In this document: in pieces, positions 8,937-17,530 of the stretch | Numbering within the stretch: position 1 is the stretch's first letter | Layout of the letters: each line of letters opens with the position of its first letter | DNA from: CBDAKK01 sp965216965 | GTDB lineage: Bacteria > Spirochaetota > Spirochaetia > WTKD01 > G963693115 | Direction: 5' to 3' | NCBI GenBank assembly: GCA_965216965.1 | Contig: CBDCGX010000030.1 | Coordinates: 1 to 29,249 of the forward strand | DNA length: 29,249 nt | Position numbers and translations under genes: made by a program | The notes under the pieces: generated by a model | Databases searched by the model: none | What the model saw: only the letters and a program-made list of their open reading frames with translations | Told to the model about the DNA's origin: nothing

Positions 8937-9941
8937 ATGAATTTCCAAGATACTATACAAGATTACCCCAACGTATTGCTTGAATATGAAGAAGCAACAA
9001 AAGAAGAAGAACAAGATATCTTTGTTCTCTTGAGACCTCATACCAATACCTATAAAATAGAAAGCCTTTTGTTATCAGTTTTTAGAAAATCCCCAGAATA
9101 TAAAAAAACAATCCATATTCGATACTTTGCAAATCTGCCGGGAAAGTTCATTTTGCAAAGCAAGATGCTTCAACATCATTACGAAACAAAACTTTTTTTC
9201 GCTAGAAATGGGAAAAAAGCATTTAGCAATGAAATGAAAATTCTTTTTGAGAAAAGATACAAAGAGGATTTTGAATCAGCAAAAATAATGGGAGCTTTTG
9301 AAGCTATGGAGCAACTTCATTTAGAAGAAAATACACTTTTTAATATGAAAATGAATTCTAAACATTATTATAAAATAGCTGGACAAACCATAAATAAAAT
9401 TTCTTCTTTTAAAAATCGTAAACCATTTTATATTATAAACTACGAGATGCCTGCGGTGCTTCTTAACACAATATCAACATCCAACTGTGCTGTAATACTC
9501 ATTAGAACAACGCTTAATTATAAAGAATTTAATAAACATGTAACCGCTGCATTTCATCTAATATTAAAAGAAACCAATATGAGAAATAATGGGGTAAATG
9601 AAACAGAAACATGTAAGAGGATATTCCATTATTCAAAAGGTCCCTTTGAACAACTGCGAGATGCTTTTGAATTTCTTTACACCATAGATAAGAAAAAAGT
9701 TTCTCCAAAAAAATTTACATTTGCAAAATTTCTTGAAGAAAAAGGAATACCTGCTTCGACTCTTTATCAGCTACTACGATATCCTATTGGGAACTTTTTA
9801 TTTCAAAATAAAAACAAAAATCCTCTTATCACAAAAACAACATACGATTCTTTATATGAACTTACCCTTTTTATGAGTTATGAAGAAGCATATAATATCT
9901 TACACACAATGCATTCTCAAAGGCTTACTAACACCCCATAA
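8937..9941 (+). CDS. Unknown protein in the pheST cluster
   Basis: I do not recognise this 334-aa protein. It has no signal peptide and no convincing membrane segment, so it is probably cytoplasmic. It is rich in Lys, Glu, Phe and Tyr. The C-terminal 100 residues contain KFLEEKGIPASTLYQLLRY, which could be a helix-turn-helix-like stretch, but this is weak. It lies 19 bp after pheT on the same strand and is probably cotranscribed. No Shine-Dalgarno precedes the ATG; an AT-rich TATATATAGATATAC run does. Confidence 0.72.
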   Translation: MNFQDTIQDYPNVLLEYEEATKEEEQDIFVLLRPHTNTYKIESLLLSVFRKSPEYKKTIHIRYFANLPGKFILQSKMLQHHYETKLFFARNGKKAFSNEMKILFEKRYKEDFESAKIMGAFEAMEQLHLEENTLFNMKMNSKHYYKIAGQTINKISSFKNRKPFYIINYEMPAVLLNTISTSNCAVILIRTTLNYKEFNKHVTAAFHLILKETNMRNNGVNETETCKRIFHYSKGPFEQLRDAFEFLYTIDKKKVSPKKFTFAKFLEEKGIPASTLYQLLRYPIGNFLFQNKNKNPLITKTTYDSLYELTLFMSYEEAYNILHTMHSQRLTNTP

Positions 9942-9981
9942 ACGGCTACTATTACATCTAATTAATTCTTAAATGTGTTGC

Positions 9982-10010
9982 TTGTCTTTCTTTTCTTAAA
10001 TTGATATAAT
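9982..10010 (+). promoter_or_regulatory. Extended -10 promoter of the ankyrin-leuS pair
   Basis: TTGTCT (9982-9987) and a perfect TATAAT (10005-10010) are 17 bp apart, and TGA directly precedes the -10 box (TGN extended -10). The predicted start near 10017 leaves a leader of about 13 nt before the ATG at 10030. Confidence 0.6.
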
Positions 10011-10029
10011 AAGATTATATATACAACAT

Positions 10030-10632
10030 ATGAAAAAAATACTTATAATCACTATTGTGATAAATATATTCTTATTAACCTCCTGTGCAAGTGTCTTTTT
10101 TTATAGAAATGCTGAACTAGGAAATGTAGATAAGTTAAAATCCCTACTTGCAAAGAATACAATAAATATAAACAAACCAGATTACAAAAAAGATACTGCA
10201 CTCCTCATTGCAATACAAAAGAATAAAATAGATGCCGTAAAATTTCTACTAGAAAATGGAGCAGATCCTAATTATCAAAGACCAGATTCTATTACCCCGC
10301 TCCGCTCAGCAATAGATAATGAAAACGAAAAGATTGTTGCCCTTCTTTTAGAAAACGGAGCAGATGTTAATATAGACAATGCAAATGGATGGGTACCCCT
10401 CATGTCTGCAGCACGTTCGGGAAATCTCTCTATAGTAAAAATGCTTATAGACAAGGGTGCCAACGTCTATGCTAGAACTCTTAATGGCTATACACCATCT
10501 GCAATAGCACTCCAATATGAGAACTTTCATATTAAAGACTATCTACAATCTATCCAAGAAAAACTGCTATCAGAAAAAAAAGAAACAACACAAAAAACCA
10601 CACAGAAAAACACTCCCACGCAAAAAGAATAA
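10030..10632 (+). CDS. Ankyrin-repeat lipoprotein
   Basis: This is a 200-aa protein with a lipoprotein signal peptide: KK at 2-3, a hydrophobic core at 4-16 and lipobox LTSC ending at C19. Three to four ankyrin repeats follow from about 26 to 172, with diagnostic runs such as KFLLENGADPN, ALLLENGADVN and KMLIDKGANVY. A polar Lys/Thr/Gln-rich tail (173-200) ends the protein. The likely role is protein binding at the inner or outer membrane surface; no partner can be named. It has its own putative extended -10 promoter, no Shine-Dalgarno, and ends 2 bp before leuS, so the two are probably cotranscribed. Confidence 0.88.
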   Translation: MKKILIITIVINIFLLTSCASVFFYRNAELGNVDKLKSLLAKNTININKPDYKKDTALLIAIQKNKIDAVKFLLENGADPNYQRPDSITPLRSAIDNENEKIVALLLENGADVNIDNANGWVPLMSAARSGNLSIVKMLIDKGANVYARTLNGYTPSAIALQYENFHIKDYLQSIQEKLLSEKKETTQKTTQKNTPTQKE

Positions 10633-10634
10633 TC

Positions 10635-13091
10635 ATGTACCCCTTTTCGGAAATAGAACCCAAATGGCAAAAATATTGGGAAGAACATAAAACATTTACT
10701 ATTTCAGAAGATCCCTCTATTCCAAAAGAAAAGCGAAGATATGTATTAGATATGTTTCCATACCCATCTGCAGAAGGATTGCACGTCGGACATCCCGAAG
10801 GGTATACGGCAACAGACATCTATTGTAGATATTTGCGAATGAATGGATATTCCGTACTACACCCCATGGGGTTTGATAGTTTTGGACTCCCTGCAGAAAC
10901 ATATGCTATTAAAACAAATACAAACCCTCGTATTACCACAGAAAAAAACATAGATTGCTTTCGAAGACAAATAAAACGATTAGGATTTTCTTATGATTGG
11001 TCACGAGAAATACAAACACACACACCCCAATATTATAAATGGACACAGTGGATATTCTCCCAGCTATATAAAAAGGGTCTTGCATACGAGCAAGAAATGT
11101 TAATGTGGTATTGTCCAACGCTTGGAACAGTCCTTGCCAACGAAGAAATAATACCCACAAATGAAGGTCCTCGGAGTGAACGGGGATTACATCCTGTAGA
11201 ACGGCGTCCACTTAGACAATGGATGCTAAAAATTACTGAATATGCAGATAGGCTTTTAAAAGATTTAGATGAACTTGATTGGCCTGAGTCTATCAAAAGT
11301 ATGCAACGAAATTGGATAGGACGAAGCGAGGGTGCTGTAGTATATTTTCCTATTGCCAACACAGAAGATTCCCTATTACATGTGTTTACGACCCGACCCG
11401 ACACCCTTTGGGGTGCAACATACATGGTGATTTCTCCAGAACACCCTATGTTACCACAGCTTACAACATCGGATAACACATCCTTTGTAGAAGACTATAT
11501 TAAAAAAACTTCATTAAAATCGGATCTAGAAAGGACAGATCTTCTAAAAGAAAAAACAGGTGTTTTCACAGGATCGTATGCCATAAATCCTGTAAATAAA
11601 AAAGAAATCCCTATTTTCATAGCAGATTATGTTCTTATGGGATATGGCACAGGTGCAATAATGGCAGTACCCGCACATGACGAACGAGACTGGGATTTTG
11701 CAAAAAAATTCAATCTTCCTATTACCTATGTGGTGTGCCCAAAGAACGAAAAGGAAGCAACTCTTTTATTAGAAGAAAAATCTCATCCTTACACAAGCAC
11801 TACAGATAGTGTTCTTATAAACAGTGGTGTATTTAACTCATTTGATGTGCTTGAAGCAAAAGAAAAAATAATATCGTCTTTAGAATCACAGCACTATGGA
11901 AAAAAGAAAATTCAATATAAATTACGCGACTGGATATTTAGTAGGCAACGATATTGGGGAGAACCTATTCCTATAGTGCATACCGAAAATAAAGAAAAAA
12001 TTCTTATGCCCGAACATATTCTCCCTATAACGCTTCCAGAAGTAGAAAACTATGCACCAAGCGGTACGGGAGAATCCCCGCTCGTTGCACTTACAGATTG
12101 GCTCACTGTAACTCTTCCCGATGGAAAAATTGTGCAACGAGAAACAAATACTATGCCTCAATGGGCGGGATCATGTTGGTATTATCTTCGCTATCTTGAC
12201 CCACATAATGAAAAAGAATTTGTATCAAAAGAAAAAGTAGAATATTGGATGCCTGTCGATTTATACTTAGGGGGTGCCGAACACGCTGTGCTCCATTTAT
12301 TATATGCTCGGTTCTGGCATAAGGTTCTTTTTGATCTTGGTCTTGTAAATACAAAAGAACCCTTCCAAAAACTAATCAACCAAGGAATGATTTTAGGTGA
12401 AGACGGAAATAAAATGTCTAAATCACTTGGAAATGTAATTAATCCCGATGAAATAATAGATACCTATGGTGCTGATAGCCTAAGAATATATGAAATGTTT
12501 ATGGGTCCACTAAAGCAAGAAAAACCATGGTCTACAAATGGACTTGTGGGAATAAATCGCTTTCTCACTCGTGTATGGAATATCGCCCATTCTACCATAA
12601 AAGCTGGCACTGACGATGAAATACCTATGCCCCTTAAAAGAATACTCCACAAAACAATTAAAAAGGTCGGAGAAGATACTCAAACGCTTTCTTATAATAC
12701 TGCCATAGCACAGATGATGATACTCCTCAATGAAATTCAAAAATATAAGTGCTGGCATCGAGAAGCATTAGATATTTTTCTTCGCTTGCTTTCGCCATAT
12801 GCTCCTCATATCTCAGAAGAATTATGGCAGAAATTGCACAATGACGATACTTTAGTATGCGACGCACAATGGCCTACATATGATGAGGCTCTTATAATAG
12901 ATAAAACCATTGAAGTTGTGTTTCAGATAAATGGAAAAGTGCGATCAAAAATGACTATAGAGCGTGACATATCACAAGAAACACTCAAAGAATACGCAAT
13001 GAAAGATGCAAGCATACAGAAATATATTGCAGACAAACATATAAAAAAAACAATTGTCGTTCCAAACAAGCTTGTAAATATAGTAATTTAA
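10635..13091 (+). CDS. leuS: Leucyl-tRNA synthetase
   Basis: This 818-aa class I synthetase charges tRNA-Leu in the cytoplasm and has normal bacterial length. The HIGH motif appears as HVGH (50-53) within FPYPSAEGLHVGHPEGY. The CP1 editing domain shows TTRPDTLWGAT near 252-261 and MAVPAHDERDWDF near 343-355. The KMSKS motif is perfect at 593-597. The C-terminal part has the anticodon-binding domain (YAPHISEELW) and the terminal domain ending in KTIVVPNKLVNIVI. It starts 2 bp after the ankyrin lipoprotein gene with only a weak ribosome site. Its stop codon shares two bases with the stop of the convergent S26-type gene. Confidence 0.97.
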   Translation: MYPFSEIEPKWQKYWEEHKTFTISEDPSIPKEKRRYVLDMFPYPSAEGLHVGHPEGYTATDIYCRYLRMNGYSVLHPMGFDSFGLPAETYAIKTNTNPRITTEKNIDCFRRQIKRLGFSYDWSREIQTHTPQYYKWTQWIFSQLYKKGLAYEQEMLMWYCPTLGTVLANEEIIPTNEGPRSERGLHPVERRPLRQWMLKITEYADRLLKDLDELDWPESIKSMQRNWIGRSEGAVVYFPIANTEDSLLHVFTTRPDTLWGATYMVISPEHPMLPQLTTSDNTSFVEDYIKKTSLKSDLERTDLLKEKTGVFTGSYAINPVNKKEIPIFIADYVLMGYGTGAIMAVPAHDERDWDFAKKFNLPITYVVCPKNEKEATLLLEEKSHPYTSTTDSVLINSGVFNSFDVLEAKEKIISSLESQHYGKKKIQYKLRDWIFSRQRYWGEPIPIVHTENKEKILMPEHILPITLPEVENYAPSGTGESPLVALTDWLTVTLPDGKIVQRETNTMPQWAGSCWYYLRYLDPHNEKEFVSKEKVEYWMPVDLYLGGAEHAVLHLLYARFWHKVLFDLGLVNTKEPFQKLINQGMILGEDGNKMSKSLGNVINPDEIIDTYGADSLRIYEMFMGPLKQEKPWSTNGLVGINRFLTRVWNIAHSTIKAGTDDEIPMPLKRILHKTIKKVGEDTQTLSYNTAIAQMMILLNEIQKYKCWHREALDIFLRLLSPYAPHISEELWQKLHNDDTLVCDAQWPTYDEALIIDKTIEVVFQINGKVRSKMTIERDISQETLKEYAMKDASIQKYIADKHIKKTIVVPNKLVNIVI

Positions 13092-13426
13092 AAGGGAATT
13101 ATCAGCTTCATTGGTACTACTTCCTTTTTACTAATGTATCCAATATGGTTGCTTGTAATGCTTCTAGGGTGATCACCATATACATATAAAAGCTCATCAT
13201 TCCAATACCTCCATTTTTTTATAAGAAGAATATGCTTTCTATGTTTTATAGAAATAGACGAAGTAAACGCTACATATATGCTTTTATCAAAAAAGAAAGT
13301 TCGCACATATACACCACGAGAAACAGAGGGGCTTGTATTTATAAGGATAAGGTGTAAATGACCTGCACTATACAATAGTATAAGTGTCATTAGACAATAA
13401 TAAAAATATTTTTTGGTGTTGTGCAC
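13088..13426 (-). CDS. Compact S26-family (signal peptidase/TraF-like) peptidase
   Basis: This 112-aa protein has one N-terminal membrane segment (about 7-28) and then a minimal S26 layout. NTSPSVSRGVY (30-40) resembles the nucleophile box of TraF-type peptidases, with Ser at 32, 34 or 36. LLIKKW (67-72) offers the Lys general base, and YGDHPRSITSNHIGYIS (83-99) matches signal peptidase box E (GDNxxxSxDSRxxG). The function is probably processing of a secreted substrate. Here the start is a GTG without Shine-Dalgarno; a perfect -10 box (13429-13434) lies so close that the ATG at 13390 may be the true start. It is cotranscribed with, or follows, the TSUP gene. The assignment is by motif only, so it may be inactive or diverged. 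Confidence 0.68.
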   Translation of the reverse strand: MHNTKKYFYYCLMTLILLYSAGHLHLILINTSPSVSRGVYVRTFFFDKSIYVAFTSSISIKHRKHILLIKKWRYWNDELLYVYGDHPRSITSNHIGYISKKEVVPMKLIIPF

Positions 13427-13487
13427 AATTATAATACAGTACTAATTGCATACATAATTTATAACTACATGTTTTATATTTTCTTTT

Positions 13488-14246
13488 TCACCATTTATCA
13501 TATATCAGTTTTATAATAGTCACAGCTACAACTACCAAAAAGATATACCTTATAAATGGCACCTCTTTTTTTATAACCATAGTAGAACCACTGTAAGCTC
13601 CTATAATTTGACCTATTCCCATAATAATGCCAATTTTTAGTATAACCAAACCTAATAATGCAAAAACAACTAATGATACTATATTGCTTATAAAATTAAA
13701 CAGCCTTGCTTGGGCTGTAGCACTTTTAAAATCAAACCCCAAAAGGTAGACCAAGACTATCATCCAAAAAAATCCAGTTCCAGGACCAAAAAACCCATCA
13801 TAAAACCCTATAACAATACCAAATATAACATAAAACAAAATAGGTTTCATTATGTGTGCTCTCGCTTTGAGTCCAAATTTTTTGTTAAACAGCGTAAAGA
13901 AAAATAGAACAATAAGCATAAAAACAATAAAATTTATCAAAAAATCAGCAGAAATATACTGTACCAAAACAGTTCCTAAAATTGCCCCAATAAAAGTAAA
14001 AAAAACACCTTCTAAAACCGTTCTCAGTTTAAACAGTCCTTTTTTTGCATAATTGAACGTAGCAGTAAAACTTCCAAAGCTCCCTTGGAGTTTGTTAGTA
14101 GCCAAGGCAAAATGTGGAGGTATCCCAACAGCTAAAAGCGTAGATAAAGATATGATTCCCCCTCCCCCAGCTATAGAATCAATAAAACCTGCACTAAATC
14201 CTGCAAGGAAAAGGAAAAACAATGCCAATATATCTAAATCCATCAT
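13488..14246 (-). CDS. TSUP-family (TauE/SafE, YfcA-like) membrane transporter
   Basis: This 252-aa, very hydrophobic protein has about eight membrane segments in two related halves. It shows the family's signature IDSIAGGGGIISLS near 22-35 and ATNKLQGSFGS near 49-59, typical of YfcA-type members. TSUP proteins export or import sulfite, sulfoacetate and other organosulfur anions; the substrate here cannot be read from sequence. Two consecutive ATG codons begin the gene, and TATAAT (minus strand, 14255-14250) sits only 3 bases upstream. The mRNA may therefore be leaderless or start further upstream. It lies 53 bp after the glycosidase on the same strand. Confidence 0.86.
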   Translation of the reverse strand: MMDLDILALFFLFLAGFSAGFIDSIAGGGGIISLSTLLAVGIPPHFALATNKLQGSFGSFTATFNYAKKGLFKLRTVLEGVFFTFIGAILGTVLVQYISADFLINFIVFMLIVLFFFTLFNKKFGLKARAHIMKPILFYVIFGIVIGFYDGFFGPGTGFFWMIVLVYLLGFDFKSATAQARLFNFISNIVSLVVFALLGLVILKIGIIMGIGQIIGAYSGSTMVIKKEVPFIRYIFLVVVAVTIIKLIYDKW

Positions 14247-14299
14247 TAAATTATACTACAAAAAGCAATAGGTTAGCTACATGCTTAAATGCTTTAGTT

Positions 14300-15664
14300 T
14301 TATTGTAAATACCCAAGATACTCTTTCTGGTAGTCTATCATAACATCAACCATTTCTTTAATGTGGGTACACACGTCCACAACAGGGTCAACAAGTAAAG
14401 ACTGCACTACCGCATGCTTGGATCGCATAAGTACTGCCTCAGCATTCATATCATGAACGGCAACCTGATTAAAAAGAAGACCTGCAAATGGTTTAGGTAG
14501 CGTTGGCAATGTCATACCCTCAACACCATTTTTACTTATTCTTGCAGGAACCTCCACCGCAATCCATTGCGGTAGTTCAGAAATATATCCATCGTTCGGT
14601 ATATTAACTGCTAATTCAATATACGACTCATCACTTACAATTGCACCCATAATAACAGCAACACGTTCTCTTATTTTTAATTCAATAGAATGTTTCACTT
14701 GTTCTAAAAAGCTTTTATAATACTTATAAAAATCCATAATTCCTTGATGATCAACCACATCATATCCCCAAGAAATATACTCTCCAAAATGGCTATCAGA
14801 TGTTATAGGAAGCACATCAAAATAATCTAATATAAAAGAAAAGAGCCTTCGTTCTGACCATTCTCGCGAAGCGGAAATATTTGCCATTTCTGTAACTCCT
14901 TCTGTTTCTATAAACTCTCCATGCTCTTGTAAATGTCTTATATAGTCTCCATATGAAGGAACTGTTTTAAAGAATGTTTTTGCTTTCTTCCGTATTTCGG
15001 GATAAAGATTTTCTTTAGTGTGTTTGTCTTTTGCCTCAAGCAACACACTAAAATGGTTAAGTCCTCCTGCAACAATATCTATATCTCCAAGTTTTTTATG
15101 TATCATCGGCGGTAGGTATCTTTTAAGAGACGCTATTTCATGGCATAAACCAACAAATTGTATATCGGGGAATGCTCTATGTACAGTCGTGCAAATGCGA
15201 CTCATTGGATTACTATAGTTAAATACTATTGCATTGGGACATATTTCTTTTACATCAGCACAAATGTCTAAAATAGGCGGTATAATTCTCAATGCATGGA
15301 ACAACCCTCCGGGCCCTCCATTTTCTCCATACACCTGTCTAATTCCATATTGCTGTGGAATAGTTCTATCCATATCCCAAAGAGAAAATCTATCTCCCAC
15401 TTCTATGGATATAATAACGAAATCAGCATTTTCTAGTGCTTCTTTCCTGTTAGTTACCGCCTTAATTGTAAAGCCCCACGAATGAGATGGATCTTCCTTT
15501 TCTAAGAATTGCTTAACTTGACCATATACGTGATGTAATGCTTTTTCATTTATATCAAGCAATGTTATAGTGCTTCCACGTAATGATTGTGTCGAGAATA
15601 TGTCTCCTAGCGTTCCCAATCCAAACTGGAGGCTTCCTGCCCCTATTAAAACAATATGTGCCAT
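14300..15664 (-). CDS. Glycoside hydrolase family 4 (alpha-glucosidase/alpha-galactosidase-like, NAD- and Mn-dependent)
   Basis: This 454-aa GH4 enzyme hydrolyses glycosides by an oxidation-elimination mechanism that needs NAD+ and a divalent metal. The N-terminal dinucleotide loop is IGAGSLQFG (7-15). Active-site elements include NYSNPM (149-154), the metal-ligand Cys in GLCHE (C174) and His in GGLNHF (H204), almost the same positions as in Thermotoga AglA. LDIN at 36-39 is the usual NAD-ribose contact. Specificity (glucoside or galactoside, phosphorylated or not) cannot be read; the ABC importer next door suggests a non-phosphorylated sugar. GGAGGA just upstream of the ATG fixes the start. 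It is the last gene of the sugar operon, 42 bp after the second permease. Confidence 0.9.
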   Translation of the reverse strand: MAHIVLIGAGSLQFGLGTLGDIFSTQSLRGSTITLLDINEKALHHVYGQVKQFLEKEDPSHSWGFTIKAVTNRKEALENADFVIISIEVGDRFSLWDMDRTIPQQYGIRQVYGENGGPGGLFHALRIIPPILDICADVKEICPNAIVFNYSNPMSRICTTVHRAFPDIQFVGLCHEIASLKRYLPPMIHKKLGDIDIVAGGLNHFSVLLEAKDKHTKENLYPEIRKKAKTFFKTVPSYGDYIRHLQEHGEFIETEGVTEMANISASREWSERRLFSFILDYFDVLPITSDSHFGEYISWGYDVVDHQGIMDFYKYYKSFLEQVKHSIELKIRERVAVIMGAIVSDESYIELAVNIPNDGYISELPQWIAVEVPARISKNGVEGMTLPTLPKPFAGLLFNQVAVHDMNAEAVLMRSKHAVVQSLLVDPVVDVCTHIKEMVDVMIDYQKEYLGYLQ

Positions 15665-15706
15665 ATTTTCCTCCGTAAAGAGTATAAAATAAAACGTTTT
15701 TTTGTG

Positions 15707-16561
15707 CTACTTTATTGATCCTTCTACCATACCACGAATAATATACTTTTGTGCAAATATAAACAATATAACAACAGGAATCATAGACATAAGTGCTGCA
15801 GTAAGTATTAAATCCCATTCTTTTACAAAAGACCCAACAAAATTTGCAACCGCCAAAGGAATAGTTTGTATTGTATTGCCTTTTCCAAGCACTAAGACAG
15901 GAAGTAAAAAATCATTCCAAATCCATATCCCATTTAATATAAGAACTGTAACATATATTGGCTTGAGAATAGGAAACACTATATAAGAAAATGTTTGGAA
16001 TTTATTACATCCGTCTACTCGCGCTGCTTCTTCAAGTTCCAATGGAATAGACTTTATAAACCCATGAAACAAGAAAATAGACAGTGGTGCTCCAAATCCC
16101 ATATACGCAAATATAATACCTATGTATGATCTCAGTAATTTGATGCCTATAAAGTCCCCTACAATTCTAAACCACGAGATAAGAGGAAGCATAAGTACTT
16201 GAAAAGGAATAACCATTGCTCCTACAAACATTAAAAATAAAATAGTAGAAAATTTCGATTTAGTTCTTACCAAAACCCACGCCGCCATTGAAGAGGAAAG
16301 GGTAATAACAAAAAGAGAGCCCATTGTAATAATTACCGAAGAAAAAAATGATTTACTATACTGAATATTCTCGCTTGCCCATATTGTTTTCATATTTTCA
16401 AATATCATTCCCCACCGTTCGGGCAAAGCAAGTGGTGTGTTTGTAACACTATATGAGTTTTTTGCAGAATTTATTATCACCAAAATTATTGGAGCAAAGA
16501 CTAATATACAACATATAAAAGTAACTATTTCTAAAACAAATAAACTTTTTCTTTTCGTCAT
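15707..16561 (-). CDS. ABC sugar transporter permease, MalG/UgpE type
   Basis: This 284-aa inner-membrane permease has about six membrane segments. The EAA loop that docks the ATPase is EEAARVDGCNKFQTF followed by FPILKP (177-201). It is one half of the membrane channel of a family 1 carbohydrate importer, with the MalF-like protein before it. The ATG overlaps the upstream stop by one base (TAATG), so translation is coupled. An ATP-binding subunit is not encoded in this window; many such importers share a general MsmX-type ATPase encoded elsewhere. Confidence 0.92.
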   Translation of the reverse strand: MTKRKSLFVLEIVTFICCILVFAPIILVIINSAKNSYSVTNTPLALPERWGMIFENMKTIWASENIQYSKSFFSSVIITMGSLFVITLSSSMAAWVLVRTKSKFSTILFLMFVGAMVIPFQVLMLPLISWFRIVGDFIGIKLLRSYIGIIFAYMGFGAPLSIFLFHGFIKSIPLELEEAARVDGCNKFQTFSYIVFPILKPIYVTVLILNGIWIWNDFLLPVLVLGKGNTIQTIPLAVANFVGSFVKEWDLILTAALMSMIPVVILFIFAQKYIIRGMVEGSIK

Positions 16562-17436
16562 TACATTTCAACCTCTTTCTTTTTATTAAAATATACTTGT
16601 ACAAGTGTAAAAAGCAGCAACGCTAAGAAGAACAATACAGATTTTGCTTGTGCCACTGCCATATTAGTAAACGTAAAGGCTTCATTATAGATATTCATAG
16701 AAATGAGTTCCGTACCTTTAATTGCTTTCCCAAAAAACAATGTAGAGGGTCCTCCTCCTGTAAGTGAAAAGTTTACATCAAATTGTTTAAATGAGTATAA
16801 AAGGGTGAGAAAAGTAGTAATGGTAAATGCAGGAGCAAGCATAGGGATTACTATGGCTCTCATTCTTTGCCATACCGAAGCACCGTCAATTGTTGCCGCC
16901 TCTACAAGCTCACGAGGTATGTTTTGTATAGCAGTTACATAAATAACCATTATATATCCCCCATACTGCCATGTTCCAGCAATGACAATAGCAAGAAGAG
17001 CTGCGTTTCTCCCTCCAAGCATAAGGAAATCACTATTCATAAGGCTGGGCATTACTCTATTGAAAATAAACTGCCAAATATAGCCAAGTATAAGCCCTCC
17101 TATAAGATTAGGAAGAAAAAATCCTGATCTATAAAAGTTTTTGAATTTAAGGTTTTGTGTAACAAGAAATGCAAAAAAAAGTGCAAATGTATTTATGATG
17201 ATAATATTTAATGCGCTATAAACAAATGTAATTATTATGCTATATACAAACCTCGGATTAGCAGTAAATACTGCCAAGAAGTTTTTTAATCCTATAAACT
17301 GAGGGTTATTATCAATGCCATCCCAATCAGTAAGAGAATAATATGCCCCTAAAAAGAAAGGAACAATCATTACCAAAACAAAGGCTATAAGTGCCGGAGC
17401 AAGAAATATCCAAAAATGGATAGTATGCTTTTTCAC
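16561..17436 (-). CDS. ABC sugar transporter permease, MalF/UgpA type
   Basis: This 291-aa permease has about six membrane segments and the EAA loop EAATIDGASVWQRM with IVIPMLAP (179-202). It pairs with the MalG-type protein that overlaps its stop codon. The start is GTG, chosen because a strong GAGGAGG site lies 5 bases upstream and KKHTIHFWIFLAPAL follows as the first membrane segment. It lies 94 bp after the binding-protein gene; that gap contains a 15-bp perfect hairpin that may set permease expression below that of the binding protein. Confidence 0.92.
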   Translation of the reverse strand: MKKHTIHFWIFLAPALIAFVLVMIVPFFLGAYYSLTDWDGIDNNPQFIGLKNFLAVFTANPRFVYSIIITFVYSALNIIIINTFALFFAFLVTQNLKFKNFYRSGFFLPNLIGGLILGYIWQFIFNRVMPSLMNSDFLMLGGRNAALLAIVIAGTWQYGGYIMVIYVTAIQNIPRELVEAATIDGASVWQRMRAIVIPMLAPAFTITTFLTLLYSFKQFDVNFSLTGGGPSTLFFGKAIKGTELISMNIYNEAFTFTNMAVAQAKSVLFFLALLLFTLVQVYFNKKKEVEM

Positions 17437-17484
17437 AAACCCTCCTCAAATTATTTCTTATACATTAATAGCATGTATGTTTTT

Positions 17485-17521
17485 TCTATAAAGGTATCAT
17501 ACTTATTGATACCTTTATAGA
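17485..17521 (-). promoter_or_regulatory. Intercistronic hairpin between binding protein and permease
   Basis: TCTATAAAGGTATCA (17485-17499) and its exact complement (17507-17521) form a 15-bp stem with a 7-nt loop. On the minus strand it is followed by A residues, not U, so it is not a standard terminator for the operon. It resembles the stabilising hairpins that separate binding-protein and permease cistrons. Confidence 0.6.
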
Positions 17522-17530
17522 TTTATAGAT

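Noticed and set aside
14247..14299. Possible terminator between the glycosidase and the TSUP gene
   Set aside because: Only short imperfect AAGCA/TGCTT pairings are present, without a clear stem and T run.
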